From contig NZ_CAKUAT010000025.1 in the NCBI RefSeq assembly GCF_934636665.1, forward strand, positions 1 to 23,367: a DNA stretch of 23,367 nt, read 5' to 3'. This stretch comes from an uncultured Senegalimassilia sp. (GTDB taxonomy: Bacteria > Actinomycetota > Coriobacteriia > Coriobacteriales > Eggerthellaceae). This document shows positions 14,831 through 22,150 of this stretch, one piece after another. A program made the translations under genes and the position numbers. The notes under the pieces were generated by a model. The model worked only from the letters and a program-made list of their open reading frames with translations. It was not told the origin of the DNA and made no database searches. Numbering within the stretch: the first letter of the stretch is position 1; each line of letters starts with the position of its first letter.

Positions 14831-14890
14831 GTCTTCTCTCCCTTGATCTTCCGATCCGTTGCTTCCTAGCTTCGGCGCCGTTTCACGTGT

Positions 14891-15002
14891 CTTGCATTCG
14901 ACGAGGGGCGCTCCAAACCCCGTCGAATGCAAGGCCCCTATAGAAGCCGGGCCCTTCTCAGGGCCCGGCCGTCATTCCGAAAGGGGAGCCTTCCTCTCGG
15001 AA
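14891..15002 (-). other. Three consecutive hairpins between caiB- and caiC-like genes
   Basis: Hairpin A: CTTGCATTCGAC (14891-14902) with GTCGAATGCAAG (14922-14933), plus GGGG/CCCC inside. Hairpin B: GCCGGGCCC (14946-14954) with GGGCCCGGC (14961-14969). Hairpin C: TTCCGA (14975-14980) with TCGGAA (14997-15002). None has a T-tract. They could attenuate, pause or protect the message and so set the ratio of upstream to downstream products. Confidence 0.6.
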
Positions 15003-15012
15003 CCTTCAGCTG

Positions 15013-16227
15013 TTATTCAGCGACCTTGACGACGCCGCTCTCGTTCAGCGCGGCGATCTGGTCGGCCGTGTAGCCGAGCTTGGTCAGCACGTCAGCGGTG
15101 TCGCCGCCCTGCTTGGGCATCGGGCGCCACACCTGGCCGGGGGTCTGCTGGAACTTGGGGAACACGCCCAGACCCTTGAAGGTCTTGCCGTCCTCGGTCT
15201 CCCAATCCATGAAGTCCTCGCGCAGCTTGAGGTGCTCTTCCTTCACGAGGTCCTCGAACTCCATGACGACCTGAGCGGCGATGCGATGAGCAGCGAAGTC
15301 CGCCTCGATCTCGTACTTGGAGTGCTCCAGGCAGTACGCCTCGAACGCAGCCTCGATCTCAGCAGCATGCGGGTTGGACAGCCACAGGCCGGAGGTGTCC
15401 TCGGGGATGTCCTCGGTGCCCCACAGGTGACCCAGGCCGATGGTCTCCAGGAAGTACTTGTTCTGGTCGACGCCGTACAGGCACACGCCCAGGAAGCCGT
15501 CGTTGCACTTGTACTCGCCGATGCCGCAGAGGTTCTGGTTGCGAGCGCCCGGGCGAGGCCACAGGATGCCCTCGTTCAGGTAGTCGACCAGGTAGTACTG
15601 GCCGATGGCCAGCAGCGTCTCGTACATGGCCATGTCGATGCTCTCGCCCTTGCCCGTGCGGTTGGCCTTATGCAGCGCAGCCAGGGTGGAGGAGACGATC
15701 ATCAGGGAGTTGAAGTAGTCGCCAGCGTAGGGGCCGGGGTTCATCGGCTGCTCCTGCGTGCCGTTCTGGCTCATGTAGCCGGAGTAGGCCATGACGGTCA
15801 AGTCGTAAGCAGCGCGCTTGACCATCTTCGGGTCGCCGGTCTGGCCGAAGCCGGACAGGTGCACGATGACGAGCTTCGGGTTGATCTCCCACAGCACCTC
15901 GTCGGTGATGCCCTTGCGAGCCCAGGTGCCGCCCTTGGAGGCCTCGATGAAGACGTCGGCGTCGGCCAGCATCTTGAACAGGATCTCCTTGCCCTCATCG
16001 GAGAAGTAGTTCATGGAAACGGAACGCTGGTTGCGGCGCTCGGCCTGCTTGACGTAGGCGGTGTCGCGGATGGTGTCGCCCGCGCCGGTGTTCTCCAGCC
16101 ACGTGACGTCGGCACCCCAGTCGGCCATGAGGTCGCAGGCCTTCGGCACTGCCAGCTCGACTGCTGCGTAAACGACCTTGACGTCGTCCAGAACGCCGAA
16201 GGACGGCTTGTTGGTTTCAAGAGCCAT
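15013..16227 (-). CDS. caiB: CaiB-like class III CoA-transferase
   Basis: A 404-residue family III CoA-transferase. CaiB moves CoA from the reduced product thioester to the incoming acid, so that turnover costs no ATP after priming by CaiC. E. coli CaiB has 405 residues and shares, from memory, FIEASKG, ARKGITDEVLWEINPKLVI, HLSGFGQ, ALHKANRTGKGESIDMAMYE and the end PGQVWRPMP. The catalytic aspartate that forms the acyl anhydride (Asp169 in E. coli) corresponds to Asp170 in PYAGDYFNS. ATG 16227 has AAAGGA eight bases upstream. It follows the CaiA-like gene after 73 bases with a 10-bp hairpin. Relation to CaiB rather than to formyl- or succinyl-CoA transferases is clear; donor and acceptor acids are inferred. 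Confidence 0.9.
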   Translation of the reverse strand: MALETNKPSFGVLDDVKVVYAAVELAVPKACDLMADWGADVTWLENTGAGDTIRDTAYVKQAERRNQRSVSMNYFSDEGKEILFKMLADADVFIEASKGGTWARKGITDEVLWEINPKLVIVHLSGFGQTGDPKMVKRAAYDLTVMAYSGYMSQNGTQEQPMNPGPYAGDYFNSLMIVSSTLAALHKANRTGKGESIDMAMYETLLAIGQYYLVDYLNEGILWPRPGARNQNLCGIGEYKCNDGFLGVCLYGVDQNKYFLETIGLGHLWGTEDIPEDTSGLWLSNPHAAEIEAAFEAYCLEHSKYEIEADFAAHRIAAQVVMEFEDLVKEEHLKLREDFMDWETEDGKTFKGLGVFPKFQQTPGQVWRPMPKQGGDTADVLTKLGYTADQIAALNESGVVKVAE

Positions 16228-16245
16228 GATGAATTCCTTTCGATT

Positions 16246-16270
16246 CGGCGGCGCGCTTGCCGCGCCGCCG
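16246..16270 (-). other. Intercistronic hairpin, caiA-caiB junction
   Basis: CGGCGGCGCG (16246-16255) and CGCGCCGCCG (16261-16270) form a perfect 10-bp stem with a five-base loop. There is no T-tract, and it lies about 20 bases before the caiB-like start. It more likely stabilises or cleaves the message than terminates it. Confidence 0.6.
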
Positions 16271-16300
16271 TCTGTTGGATCCGTTTGCTAGCCGCGTGAG

Positions 16301-17449
16301 TTAGTCGCGGTACTTCTTCAGCTCGAACTTGGAAGCGGTGAGGATCATCATCTCGTCGGTGCCGCCGGAGACGCGGTCCACACGCAGGTCGCGCCAGATG
16401 CGCTGAGCGCGATGCTCGCCGGCCACGGCCACGCCCGCCAGGATCTGCATGCCGTCGTCGACGACGGAGAAGGCGGAGTTGGCGCAGTAGTACTTGCACA
16501 TGGCGGCAGCGCCGGGATCGAACTTGCCGTCGTTGTTGTCGGCCTCCCAAGCCGTTTCGTACAGCATGTTCTTCATGTTCTTCAGCTTGATGGCCATCTC
16601 GGCGACCTTGAGCTGGTTGAGCTGCTGACGGCCGATCGGCTTACCGAAGGCGATGCGCTGGTTGGCGTGACGGCAGGCATCCTCGTACACGGCGATGGAC
16701 ATGCCGTAGTCGGAAGCGCCGACCAGCCAACGCTCGAAGTTGAAGTCGTTGATGCCACGGGAGAAGCCGTTGCCCTCCTTGCCGAAGATGTCCTTCTCCT
16801 CCAGCTCGACGTTGTCCATGTAGACCTCGCAGCAGGAGTCCATGCGCAGGCCTAGCTTGTGCAGCGGGGACAGGGAGACGCCCGGCTTGCTCATGTCCAG
16901 GAAGAACTCGGTGAACATCTGCGGATCGTCGGCGTTCTTGGCCATGATGACCAGGTACTTGACGCCAGCGGAGGAGGTGATGAAGGTCTTCGTGCCGTTC
17001 AGGTAGATCTTGCCGTTCTCACGCTTGTACGTGGTCTGCAGGGCGGCAACGTCGGAACCGGCGCCCGGCTCGGTGCAAGCGGAGTTCCAGATCTGCTCGC
17101 CGGTGCCCAGGGTGGACAGCACGGCCTCGATCTGCTCCTCGGTGCCCTCGCGGATGATGGTCTCGAAGCCCGGCAGCTGGTACAGGACGTAGGTCGGGGC
17201 GCCGTAGCGGCCCAGCACCTCGTACACGGCCATCATGGTGACGGCCGGCTGCTCCAGACCCAGACCGCCGTGGCTCTCGGGGAGCATGATCAGGTCGAAG
17301 CCCAGCTCGCACAGACCGCGGACCCAGCGCAGCGGGTACTCGTGCTTCTCGTCGCACTCGGCGAAGTAAGCCTCCCAGTTCTCGCTCTCCATGTAGTCGC
17401 GGTAGCTGTCGACGATCAGCTCCTGCTCATCGGTCAATTTGAAGTCCAT
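16301..17449 (-). CDS. caiA: CaiA-like acyl-CoA dehydrogenase (enoyl-CoA reductase)
   Basis: A 382-residue FAD protein of the acyl-CoA dehydrogenase superfamily; E. coli CaiA (crotonobetainyl-CoA reductase) has 380. Shared blocks from memory: MDFKLTDEQEL at the N-terminus, SENWEAYFAECDE, LGRYGAPTYVLYQLPG, ACTEPGAGSDV, NGKIYLNGTKTFITSSA, LGLRMDSCCEVYMDNVELEE, KNMKNMLYE and WRDLRVDRVSGGTDEM. This is the highest visible similarity in the operon. Such enzymes run in the reducing direction when fed by the FixAB electron transfer flavoprotein, encoded divergently here. I chose ATG 17449 because AAGGAGA precedes it and the protein then starts as CaiA does; 16 more residues upstream are unsupported. 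Expected reaction: reduction of a 2-enoyl-CoA to the saturated acyl-CoA. Confidence 0.93.
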   Translation of the reverse strand: MDFKLTDEQELIVDSYRDYMESENWEAYFAECDEKHEYPLRWVRGLCELGFDLIMLPESHGGLGLEQPAVTMMAVYEVLGRYGAPTYVLYQLPGFETIIREGTEEQIEAVLSTLGTGEQIWNSACTEPGAGSDVAALQTTYKRENGKIYLNGTKTFITSSAGVKYLVIMAKNADDPQMFTEFFLDMSKPGVSLSPLHKLGLRMDSCCEVYMDNVELEEKDIFGKEGNGFSRGINDFNFERWLVGASDYGMSIAVYEDACRHANQRIAFGKPIGRQQLNQLKVAEMAIKLKNMKNMLYETAWEADNNDGKFDPGAAAMCKYYCANSAFSVVDDGMQILAGVAVAGEHRAQRIWRDLRVDRVSGGTDEMMILTASKFELKKYRD

Positions 17450-17474
17450 TGCATTCTCCTTGTCGATATCCAGA

Positions 17475-17489
17475 GCGGCCTTTTGCCGC
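17475..17489 (-). other. Small intercistronic hairpin, esterase-caiA junction
   Basis: GCGGC (17475-17479) and GCCGC (17485-17489) with a five-base loop lie in the 78-base gap. Short, but placed like the hairpins at the other junctions. Confidence 0.4.
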
Positions 17490-17527
17490 GCTGTCACAAT
17501 GTGGTGGGTAGTGCGTATCGGCTACGG

Positions 17528-18520
17528 TTAGCAGCCCATCTGCTGACGGAAGTGCTCCGCGCCGTGCTCGAGCGCCAGGTTGGCCTCGTCAAGCATCTTG
17601 GTGTAATGCAAAAACGCGTGGATGACGCCTTCGAACATCTCGAAGCGGTGGGGGATACCGTATTCCTCGAGGATCGTCGCAAGTGCCGTGCTGTCGTCCT
17701 TCAGGGGGTCGTACTCGGCTGCGGCGATGTAGCAGGAAGGCATGTCGCGCGTAAGGTCGTTCAGGAAGAGGTTGGCGTAGGGGCTCGTCTCAAGCTCCGC
17801 CGTATCCTCGGCGTAGAGCTCCTTGTACCACTGCCACTCCGCCTCGGTCAGGCCGTCCCAGGGGCCGCCCAGAAGGCGCTGGGAGGCCGAATCCTTCAGG
17901 CCGTACCAGCCGTAGAACAGAAGGAGGCACTTGATGTAGTCGGAGCCTCCCAGCTCCTCGCGCAGGTACATGGTGGCGGCCAGGCTCAGGTGAGCGCCGC
18001 CGGAATCTCCGGCGAAGGAAAGGCGGTCGCCGTCGATGCCGTACGCTTCGCCCAGCTCGTGCAGGTGCTTGGCGACGCAGGCGACCTCTTCGACCGCCAC
18101 GGGGAACTTCGCCTCGGGCGAAAGGCGGTAGTCCACGGCTGCAACCGCGGCGCCCGTCTTGCTTGCCAGGACGCGGCAGATGCGATCATGCGTGTCCAGG
18201 TTGCCCAGGACGAAGCCGCCGCCGTGCGCGTAGACGATCGCCGGCAGGGCCTCGCCGTCGCTCGCAAGGCTTGCGCGGTCCTTGGCGGGGTAGTACAGGC
18301 GAACGGGGATGTCCCCATGCGGGCCCTCGACCTTGCGGTCGACCTTCTCGGCCATTTCCGGGCCGCCCTCTACCCAGTAAGCACGCCCAGCGGTGTAGTT
18401 CAGGCGCATCTGCTCGAAGCCGGCGCTCGTGTCGTTGGCGTTTCCTGCGAGCTCGTCTTCCTTGGCGAGCACCGCGCGCATGCCCTCGTTGATTTTCGAG
18501 AGGACGTCGATCTTGTTCAT
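17528..18520 (-). CDS. Alpha/beta-hydrolase, hormone-sensitive-lipase family esterase
   Basis: A 330-residue serine esterase of the alpha/beta-hydrolase fold-3 type. Oxyanion-hole motif HGGGFVLG (99-106), nucleophile Ser173 in GDSGGA, likely acid Asp271 in EYDPLKDD and His301 in GVIHAFLHY give a complete triad. There is no signal peptide, so it is cytoplasmic. ATG 18520 is preceded by AGGAAGAG. It stands between the MFS carrier and the CaiA-like gene in the same orientation; no such gene belongs to the E. coli cai operon. Family members cleave short acyl and aryl esters. Its placement suggests that the imported substrate is an ester, for example an O-acylcarnitine or a phenylpropenoate ester, or that a thioester or lactone intermediate is hydrolysed. 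The substrate is inference. Confidence 0.88.
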   Translation of the reverse strand: MNKIDVLSKINEGMRAVLAKEDELAGNANDTSAGFEQMRLNYTAGRAYWVEGGPEMAEKVDRKVEGPHGDIPVRLYYPAKDRASLASDGEALPAIVYAHGGGFVLGNLDTHDRICRVLASKTGAAVAAVDYRLSPEAKFPVAVEEVACVAKHLHELGEAYGIDGDRLSFAGDSGGAHLSLAATMYLREELGGSDYIKCLLLFYGWYGLKDSASQRLLGGPWDGLTEAEWQWYKELYAEDTAELETSPYANLFLNDLTRDMPSCYIAAAEYDPLKDDSTALATILEEYGIPHRFEMFEGVIHAFLHYTKMLDEANLALEHGAEHFRQQMGC

Positions 18521-18542
18521 GTCTCTTCCTCGATCTTCTCGG

Positions 18543-18563
18543 GCGCCGCCTTGTGGGCGGCGC
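18543..18563 (-). other. Intercistronic hairpin, MFS-esterase junction
   Basis: GCGCCGCC (18543-18550) and GGCGGCGC (18556-18563) form a perfect 8-bp stem with loop TTGTG. No T-tract. It falls within the 73-base gap, close to the esterase start. Confidence 0.55.
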
Positions 18564-18593
18564 GCCTGAACGGCTGGGGTGGGTAAGTGAACG

Positions 18594-19883
18594 CTAGTTG
18601 GCGGAGTTCGTCTCGGCGGCGTTCTTCTTCATGGCGCGGCGCGTCATGACCAGGCAGAAGCAGCCCAGCACGGCGAAGACGACCAGCGCGATGAAGATGG
18701 TGTTGAAGGCGTCCGCGCCCTGGGCGTCGATCAGGCCGCCGAACCAGGTGTGGACGAAGGTGTCAGGCAAAAAGCCGATGACGGACAGCAGGCCCGAAGC
18801 GGTGCCGAAGATGCTCATCGGGACCTTGGCCTCGGTAAGGGGCGAGGAGCCGATGGAGAAGGCGCCGTAGGTCACGAAGCCGAGCACGACGACCAGCACG
18901 GCGATCGGGATGACCATGCTCGCCTCGCGAGGCATGATCATGAAGGCGGCCAGCACGATGACGCTTGCGGCGAAGAAGATCAGGATCGACTTCGAGGGGC
19001 TCTTCAGCTTGTCGGCGAAGATGCCCGCAGCCGGGCCGGCGATGAGGCCGATACCATAGGTACGGATAAGGCCGACGACGGAGACGATGGCCACCGGAGC
19101 GGCGAAGCAGGTGGTCATGAACGGCGTGGTGTAGGTGACGCCCATGTACACCAGGTACACGAAGAAGTAAGCCAGGCAGGCCCAGATGACGCCGGGGTGC
19201 TTGATGGCCGTGACGACCTCGCTCAGGCTGAACAGCTTGGCGTTCTTGTCGATCTCGCCCTTGAAGTCGGGGACGAAGATGAAGGACAGCACGGCGAGCA
19301 GGGCGATGAGGGCGCCCAAGAAGACCAGCAGGACCTGGATGCCCTGGGAGGCGTCGGCGACGGCGGAGATGATGGCCGTGTTGATCAGGCCGACGATCAG
19401 GCCGGCAGCGCCGTAGATGGAGTAGCTCACGCCGATCTTGGAGGCGTAATCGTCCTCAGAGCAGCACAGGCGGACGATCTTGAAGCGCGTGCCCCACCAG
19501 ATCAGGATGGTGGTGATGCCGTAGCCGACGAATACCACGTAGAGCATCTGGATGGACGGCAGCATGGCGTAGATGAAGGTCAGGACAGCGGTGGCGCCGA
19601 AACCGACCCAGGACAGCGTGCGCATGCGCACCTTGTCGGCGATGATGCCGGCGGGTAGATAGGTGATCACAGCGACGATGGCGTAGCAGGAGAGCAGCGC
19701 GCCCAGGTCGGCATTGGTGCAACCGAGGCCCTGCATCAGGGGCTCGTAGAAGACGTTCTTCAGGTAGATGGGCGTGTAGATGATGGACGAACCCATGGAA
19801 ACGAGGACGATGAGGAACCACTTGTGGAAACCGGTCAGGTCCTTGTAAGTGACCTCGCCCTTGCTCTTTGCGAGCAGAGACAT
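18594..19883 (-). CDS. MFS transporter (second gene of the operon)
   Basis: A 429-residue carrier with 12 predicted helices. The N-terminus has GFHKWFLIVLVSMGSSIIYTP, a loop-2-3 motif A variant GIIADKVRMRTLSW, and a repeat of it in the second half, GIFADKLKSPSKS, marking the two six-helix bundles. The central loop includes VPDFKGEIDKNAKLFS. It differs in family from the other MFS gene of this operon and lacks sugar-porter signatures; it is closer to organic-anion carriers. ATG 19883 has AAAGGAT upstream. It follows the hydratase gene after 135 bases with two hairpins. As the first carrier in the operon it is my candidate importer of the ester or acid, replacing CaiT. Substrate unknown. Confidence 0.87.
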   Translation of the reverse strand: MSLLAKSKGEVTYKDLTGFHKWFLIVLVSMGSSIIYTPIYLKNVFYEPLMQGLGCTNADLGALLSCYAIVAVITYLPAGIIADKVRMRTLSWVGFGATAVLTFIYAMLPSIQMLYVVFVGYGITTILIWWGTRFKIVRLCCSEDDYASKIGVSYSIYGAAGLIVGLINTAIISAVADASQGIQVLLVFLGALIALLAVLSFIFVPDFKGEIDKNAKLFSLSEVVTAIKHPGVIWACLAYFFVYLVYMGVTYTTPFMTTCFAAPVAIVSVVGLIRTYGIGLIAGPAAGIFADKLKSPSKSILIFFAASVIVLAAFMIMPREASMVIPIAVLVVVLGFVTYGAFSIGSSPLTEAKVPMSIFGTASGLLSVIGFLPDTFVHTWFGGLIDAQGADAFNTIFIALVVFAVLGCFCLVMTRRAMKKNAAETNSAN

Positions 19884-19909
19884 TGTTGGATCCTTTCTTC
19901 GTGCGGATG

Positions 19910-19998
19910 CGCCCGGTCCGTTACCGGGCGGTCGGTGCGGCTTGGCGCCGCTTGGGGCGAAGGGAAAGGCTGGCAGTTGTTGCGGCCTTTCCCTTCGC
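19910..19998 (-). other. Two strong hairpins between caiD-like and MFS genes
   Basis: CGCCCGGT (19910-19917) pairs with ACCGGGCG (19923-19930). GCGAAGGGAAAGGC (19957-19970) pairs perfectly over 14 bp with GCCTTTCCCTTCGC (19985-19998). No T-tract follows on the minus strand, so expression can continue into the MFS gene. The longer stem begins 20 bases after the hydratase stop and would protect that message from 3' exonucleases. Confidence 0.6.
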
Positions 19999-20018
19999 AG
20001 GGAGAAAAGAAGCGGGAG

Positions 20019-20807
20019 TTACTTGCCCTGCCAGTTCGGCGTGCGCTTCTCGACGAAGGCTGCGGGGCCCTCGATGCCGTCCTCGGTCTTCTCGATGAAG
20101 CGATAGGCGGCGTCGCAGTAGCGCATGGCGTCCTCTTCGGACATCTGGGAGGCGGCGTGCACGATCTGCTTCGTGAACTTCAGGGACAGCGGAGCGTTCT
20201 TGGCGATCGTGGAAGCGATCTCCAGAGCCTTGTCCATGAGCTCCTCGGCCGGCACGACGTAGTTGACGAAGCCGATCTCCTTGGCCTCGTCGGCGTGCAC
20301 CAGGCGAGCGGTCAGCAGCATGTCCATGGCGGCCTTGCGCGGAACGTCGCGGGCCATGCGAACCAGGCCGCCGGTGGAGGCGATCAGGCCGACCTTGGGC
20401 TCGGTCAGGCCGAAGCGGGCATGCTCGGCAGCAACGACGATGTCGCAGGAGACGGCGATCTCCATGCCGCCGCCGGCAGCCACGCCGTTGACGGCGCAGA
20501 TCGTCGGCTTCGGGCACAGACGATCGGTGATGCCGCCGAAGCCGTGGTCGGTGACGGTCATGCACTCGCCGCCGCTGGACAGCTCGGAGAGGTCCTCGCC
20601 GGCGCAGAAGGCCTTCTCGCCGGTGCCGGTGACCACGATGACGCGGACGCGCTTATCCTTCTCCGCCTTGTTCATGATGTCTTCCATGGCGGCAGAGGTC
20701 ACTGCATTGATAGCGTTGCGCTTCTCGGGGCGGTTGATGCGCATGATGAGCACGCCGTCCTCGCGAAGGTCAGTGACGACCTCTTGGGTTCCGTAGAAAT
20801 CTGCCAT
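20019..20807 (-). CDS. caiD: CaiD-like enoyl-CoA hydratase (crotonase fold)
   Basis: A 262-residue crotonase; E. coli CaiD (carnitinyl-CoA dehydratase) has 261. Oxyanion-hole segments are FCAGEDL (67-73) and GGG before Glu116. Both catalytic glutamates are present: Glu116 in GGGMEIAVS and Glu136 in LTEPKVGL, 20 residues apart as in CaiD. The end EDGIEGPAAFVEKRTPNWQG closely resembles CaiD. It interconverts a 3-hydroxyacyl-CoA with the 2-enoyl-CoA that the CaiA-like enzyme reduces. ATG 20807 has AAAAGGAGGAG just upstream, the strongest Shine-Dalgarno site in the operon. It is the first gene, transcribed divergently from fixA across 542 bases; in E. coli caiD is near the end, so the gene order is rearranged. 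Confidence 0.9.
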   Translation of the reverse strand: MADFYGTQEVVTDLREDGVLIMRINRPEKRNAINAVTSAAMEDIMNKAEKDKRVRVIVVTGTGEKAFCAGEDLSELSSGGECMTVTDHGFGGITDRLCPKPTICAVNGVAAGGGMEIAVSCDIVVAAEHARFGLTEPKVGLIASTGGLVRMARDVPRKAAMDMLLTARLVHADEAKEIGFVNYVVPAEELMDKALEIASTIAKNAPLSLKFTKQIVHAASQMSEEDAMRYCDAAYRFIEKTEDGIEGPAAFVEKRTPNWQGK

Positions 20808-21151
20808 TGCTCCTCCTTTTATATGGATTGCCTTGAGCCGTTTCGGCGAATGCTGTGCGCCTCGTGTCGTTCCTTTGATTTTGATTCGGACGTTTCGCGA
20901 GATGCACGCTCGGCTCGATTTCGCATGCTAGGAGCCGGGGTGGGCGGAAACATCGCCACAACTTCGGTAAAGCGCTAATAGCAAGAAATGTGGGCATCAC
21001 TCGAAATTTGCGAGGGCCGCTTTCCGGGTGTCATATGTGGTCGAAGCCCACAAAACGGCGAAAACCCTTTTGTGCCCCTTGAGACGGGCAAAAAGCCCAT
21101 ATAAAAGCGTACGTAGCCTCTCAACAGGGGCTTTTGCCGCATAGTTAAAAA
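20808..21151. promoter_or_regulatory. Divergent control region, cai side
   Basis: The gap between the two operons must hold both promoters. In this part are CACAAAA (21049-21055) with TTTTGTG (21068-21074), GGGC-AAAAA-GCCC (21087-21099) that can alternatively pair with GGGGCTTTTGCC (21127-21138), and A/T-rich strings TATAAAA and GTTAAAAATT. I could not fix a convincing promoter for the minus-strand operon. Short frames here do not look coding. Confidence 0.4.
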
Positions 21152-21180
21152 TTGAGTAAGAGGGTATTCACGGTTATCTG
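21152..21180 (+). promoter_or_regulatory. Candidate fixA promoter
   Basis: TTGAGT (21152-21157), 17 bases, TATCTG (21175-21180). Spacing is ideal and the hexamer matches are moderate (four and three of six). Predicted start near 21187 would give a leader of about 160 bases. Confidence 0.3.
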
Positions 21181-21223
21181 GCGATGGCAGGAGGGGTGAG
21201 GGAGCGCAAGATGGCCCTGTCAC

Positions 21224-21304
21224 GTAAGCGACCCGCCGAAACGGAGACGCACCCCGTAAAACGGACGTGCAACCCGCAAAGGGTTACGTCGAAGCGGTCG
21301 CTAC
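21224..21304 (+). ncRNA. Structured 5' leader of fixA (possible cis-regulatory RNA)
   Basis: A closing stem GTAAGCGACC (21224-21233) with GGTCGCTAC (21296-21304, one bulge) encloses two hairpins. They are CCGT-AAA-ACGG (21254-21264) and ACGT/AACCC with GGGTT/ACGT (21265-21289, two-base bulge). This makes a possible three-way junction ending about 30 bases before the fixA Shine-Dalgarno site. I do not recognise a known riboswitch class. Confidence 0.35.
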
Positions 21305-21349
21305 GAAGGTAAGAACCTCTGTAACAAGCTTATGAAGGGAAGGCTCAAG

Positions 21350-22108
21350 ATGAAGATAGCCGCTGCATTCAAGGTGGTTCCTGACGATCAGGACATCAAG
21401 GTCGCCGGTGATCGCACGCTGGACTACTCCAAGGCGAAGAACACCATCTCCGTGTACGACCTGAACGCTCTGGAGGTGGCTGCTCAGCTGGCCGCCGAGG
21501 TCGAGGGTTCCGCTGCTGTGGCCATTACCGCGGGTCCGGCTTCCATCGACGAGGCCAAGCTCAAGAAGAGCGCTCTGGCCCGTGGCGTTGACGAGCTGTT
21601 CATGACCGCCGACGACGCCTGCGCCGGCATGGATGCCAAGGCCACCGCTGGCGAGCTGGCCAAGCTGGTCGCTCAGATCGGCGACGTGGACCTGGTCGTG
21701 TGCGGCGACGGTTCCGCCGACAACTACGCTCAGCAGGTCGACGTGCAGCTGGCTTGCAAGCTGGGCTGGCCTGTGGTGAACGCCGCCACGAAGGTCACCT
21801 GCAAGGGCGACGTGCTCGAGGTCGAGCGCACGCTCGAGGACGCCGTCGAGGTCGTCGAGGTCGCCCTGCCGGCCGTCGTGTCCGTCACCCCGGACGCCGC
21901 CGAGCCCCGCATCCCGGGCATGAAGGACATCCTGGCCGCCGGCAAGAAGCCGATGAACGTCGCCGGCGCTTCCGACGTCGCCGCCGCCGCCATCGAGGTC
22001 GTCGACTGCAAGGCTCCCGAGCAGGCCGACCGCAAGCTGGAGATCTTCGACGCCTCCGAGGACGGCGCCATCGACAGCTTCGTGGCCGCCATCAAGGCCG
22101 CCCTGTAG
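21350..22108 (+). CDS. fixA: FixA, electron transfer flavoprotein beta-type subunit
   Basis: A 252-residue EtfB-family subunit; E. coli FixA has 256. It starts MKIAAAFKVVPDDQDIKVAG and continues DLNALEVAAQLA; the nucleotide-binding segment CGDGSADNYAQQVDVQLACK matches FixA closely from memory. The C-terminal arm is Ala-rich and would embrace FixB. It pairs with FixB to carry electrons to the CaiA-like reductase. I chose ATG 21350 because AAGGGAAGG (21335-21343) is six bases upstream and the protein then begins as FixA does; ATG 21332 overlaps that site. First gene of the plus-strand fix operon, divergent from the cai-like operon as in E. coli. Confidence 0.93.
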   Translation: MKIAAAFKVVPDDQDIKVAGDRTLDYSKAKNTISVYDLNALEVAAQLAAEVEGSAAVAITAGPASIDEAKLKKSALARGVDELFMTADDACAGMDAKATAGELAKLVAQIGDVDLVVCGDGSADNYAQQVDVQLACKLGWPVVNAATKVTCKGDVLEVERTLEDAVEVVEVALPAVVSVTPDAAEPRIPGMKDILAAGKKPMNVAGASDVAAAAIEVVDCKAPEQADRKLEIFDASEDGAIDSFVAAIKAAL

Positions 22109-22150
22109 GCCCACGCGTAATCAAGCAAAAGAAAGGCAGAGTGGATACTC

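Noticed and set aside
13499..14869. 456-codon plus-strand open frame opposite the CaiC-like gene
   Set aside because: His/Leu/Ala/Val-rich antisense product caused by high GC; the minus-strand ligase is unambiguous.
16859..18586. 575-codon plus-strand open frame across caiA-like and esterase genes
   Set aside because: It spans two real minus-strand genes and their gap and shows no domain pattern.
20975..21223. 82-codon minus-strand open frame in the divergent control region
   Set aside because: No ribosome site, composition not protein-like, and it covers the palindromes and promoter strings of the region.
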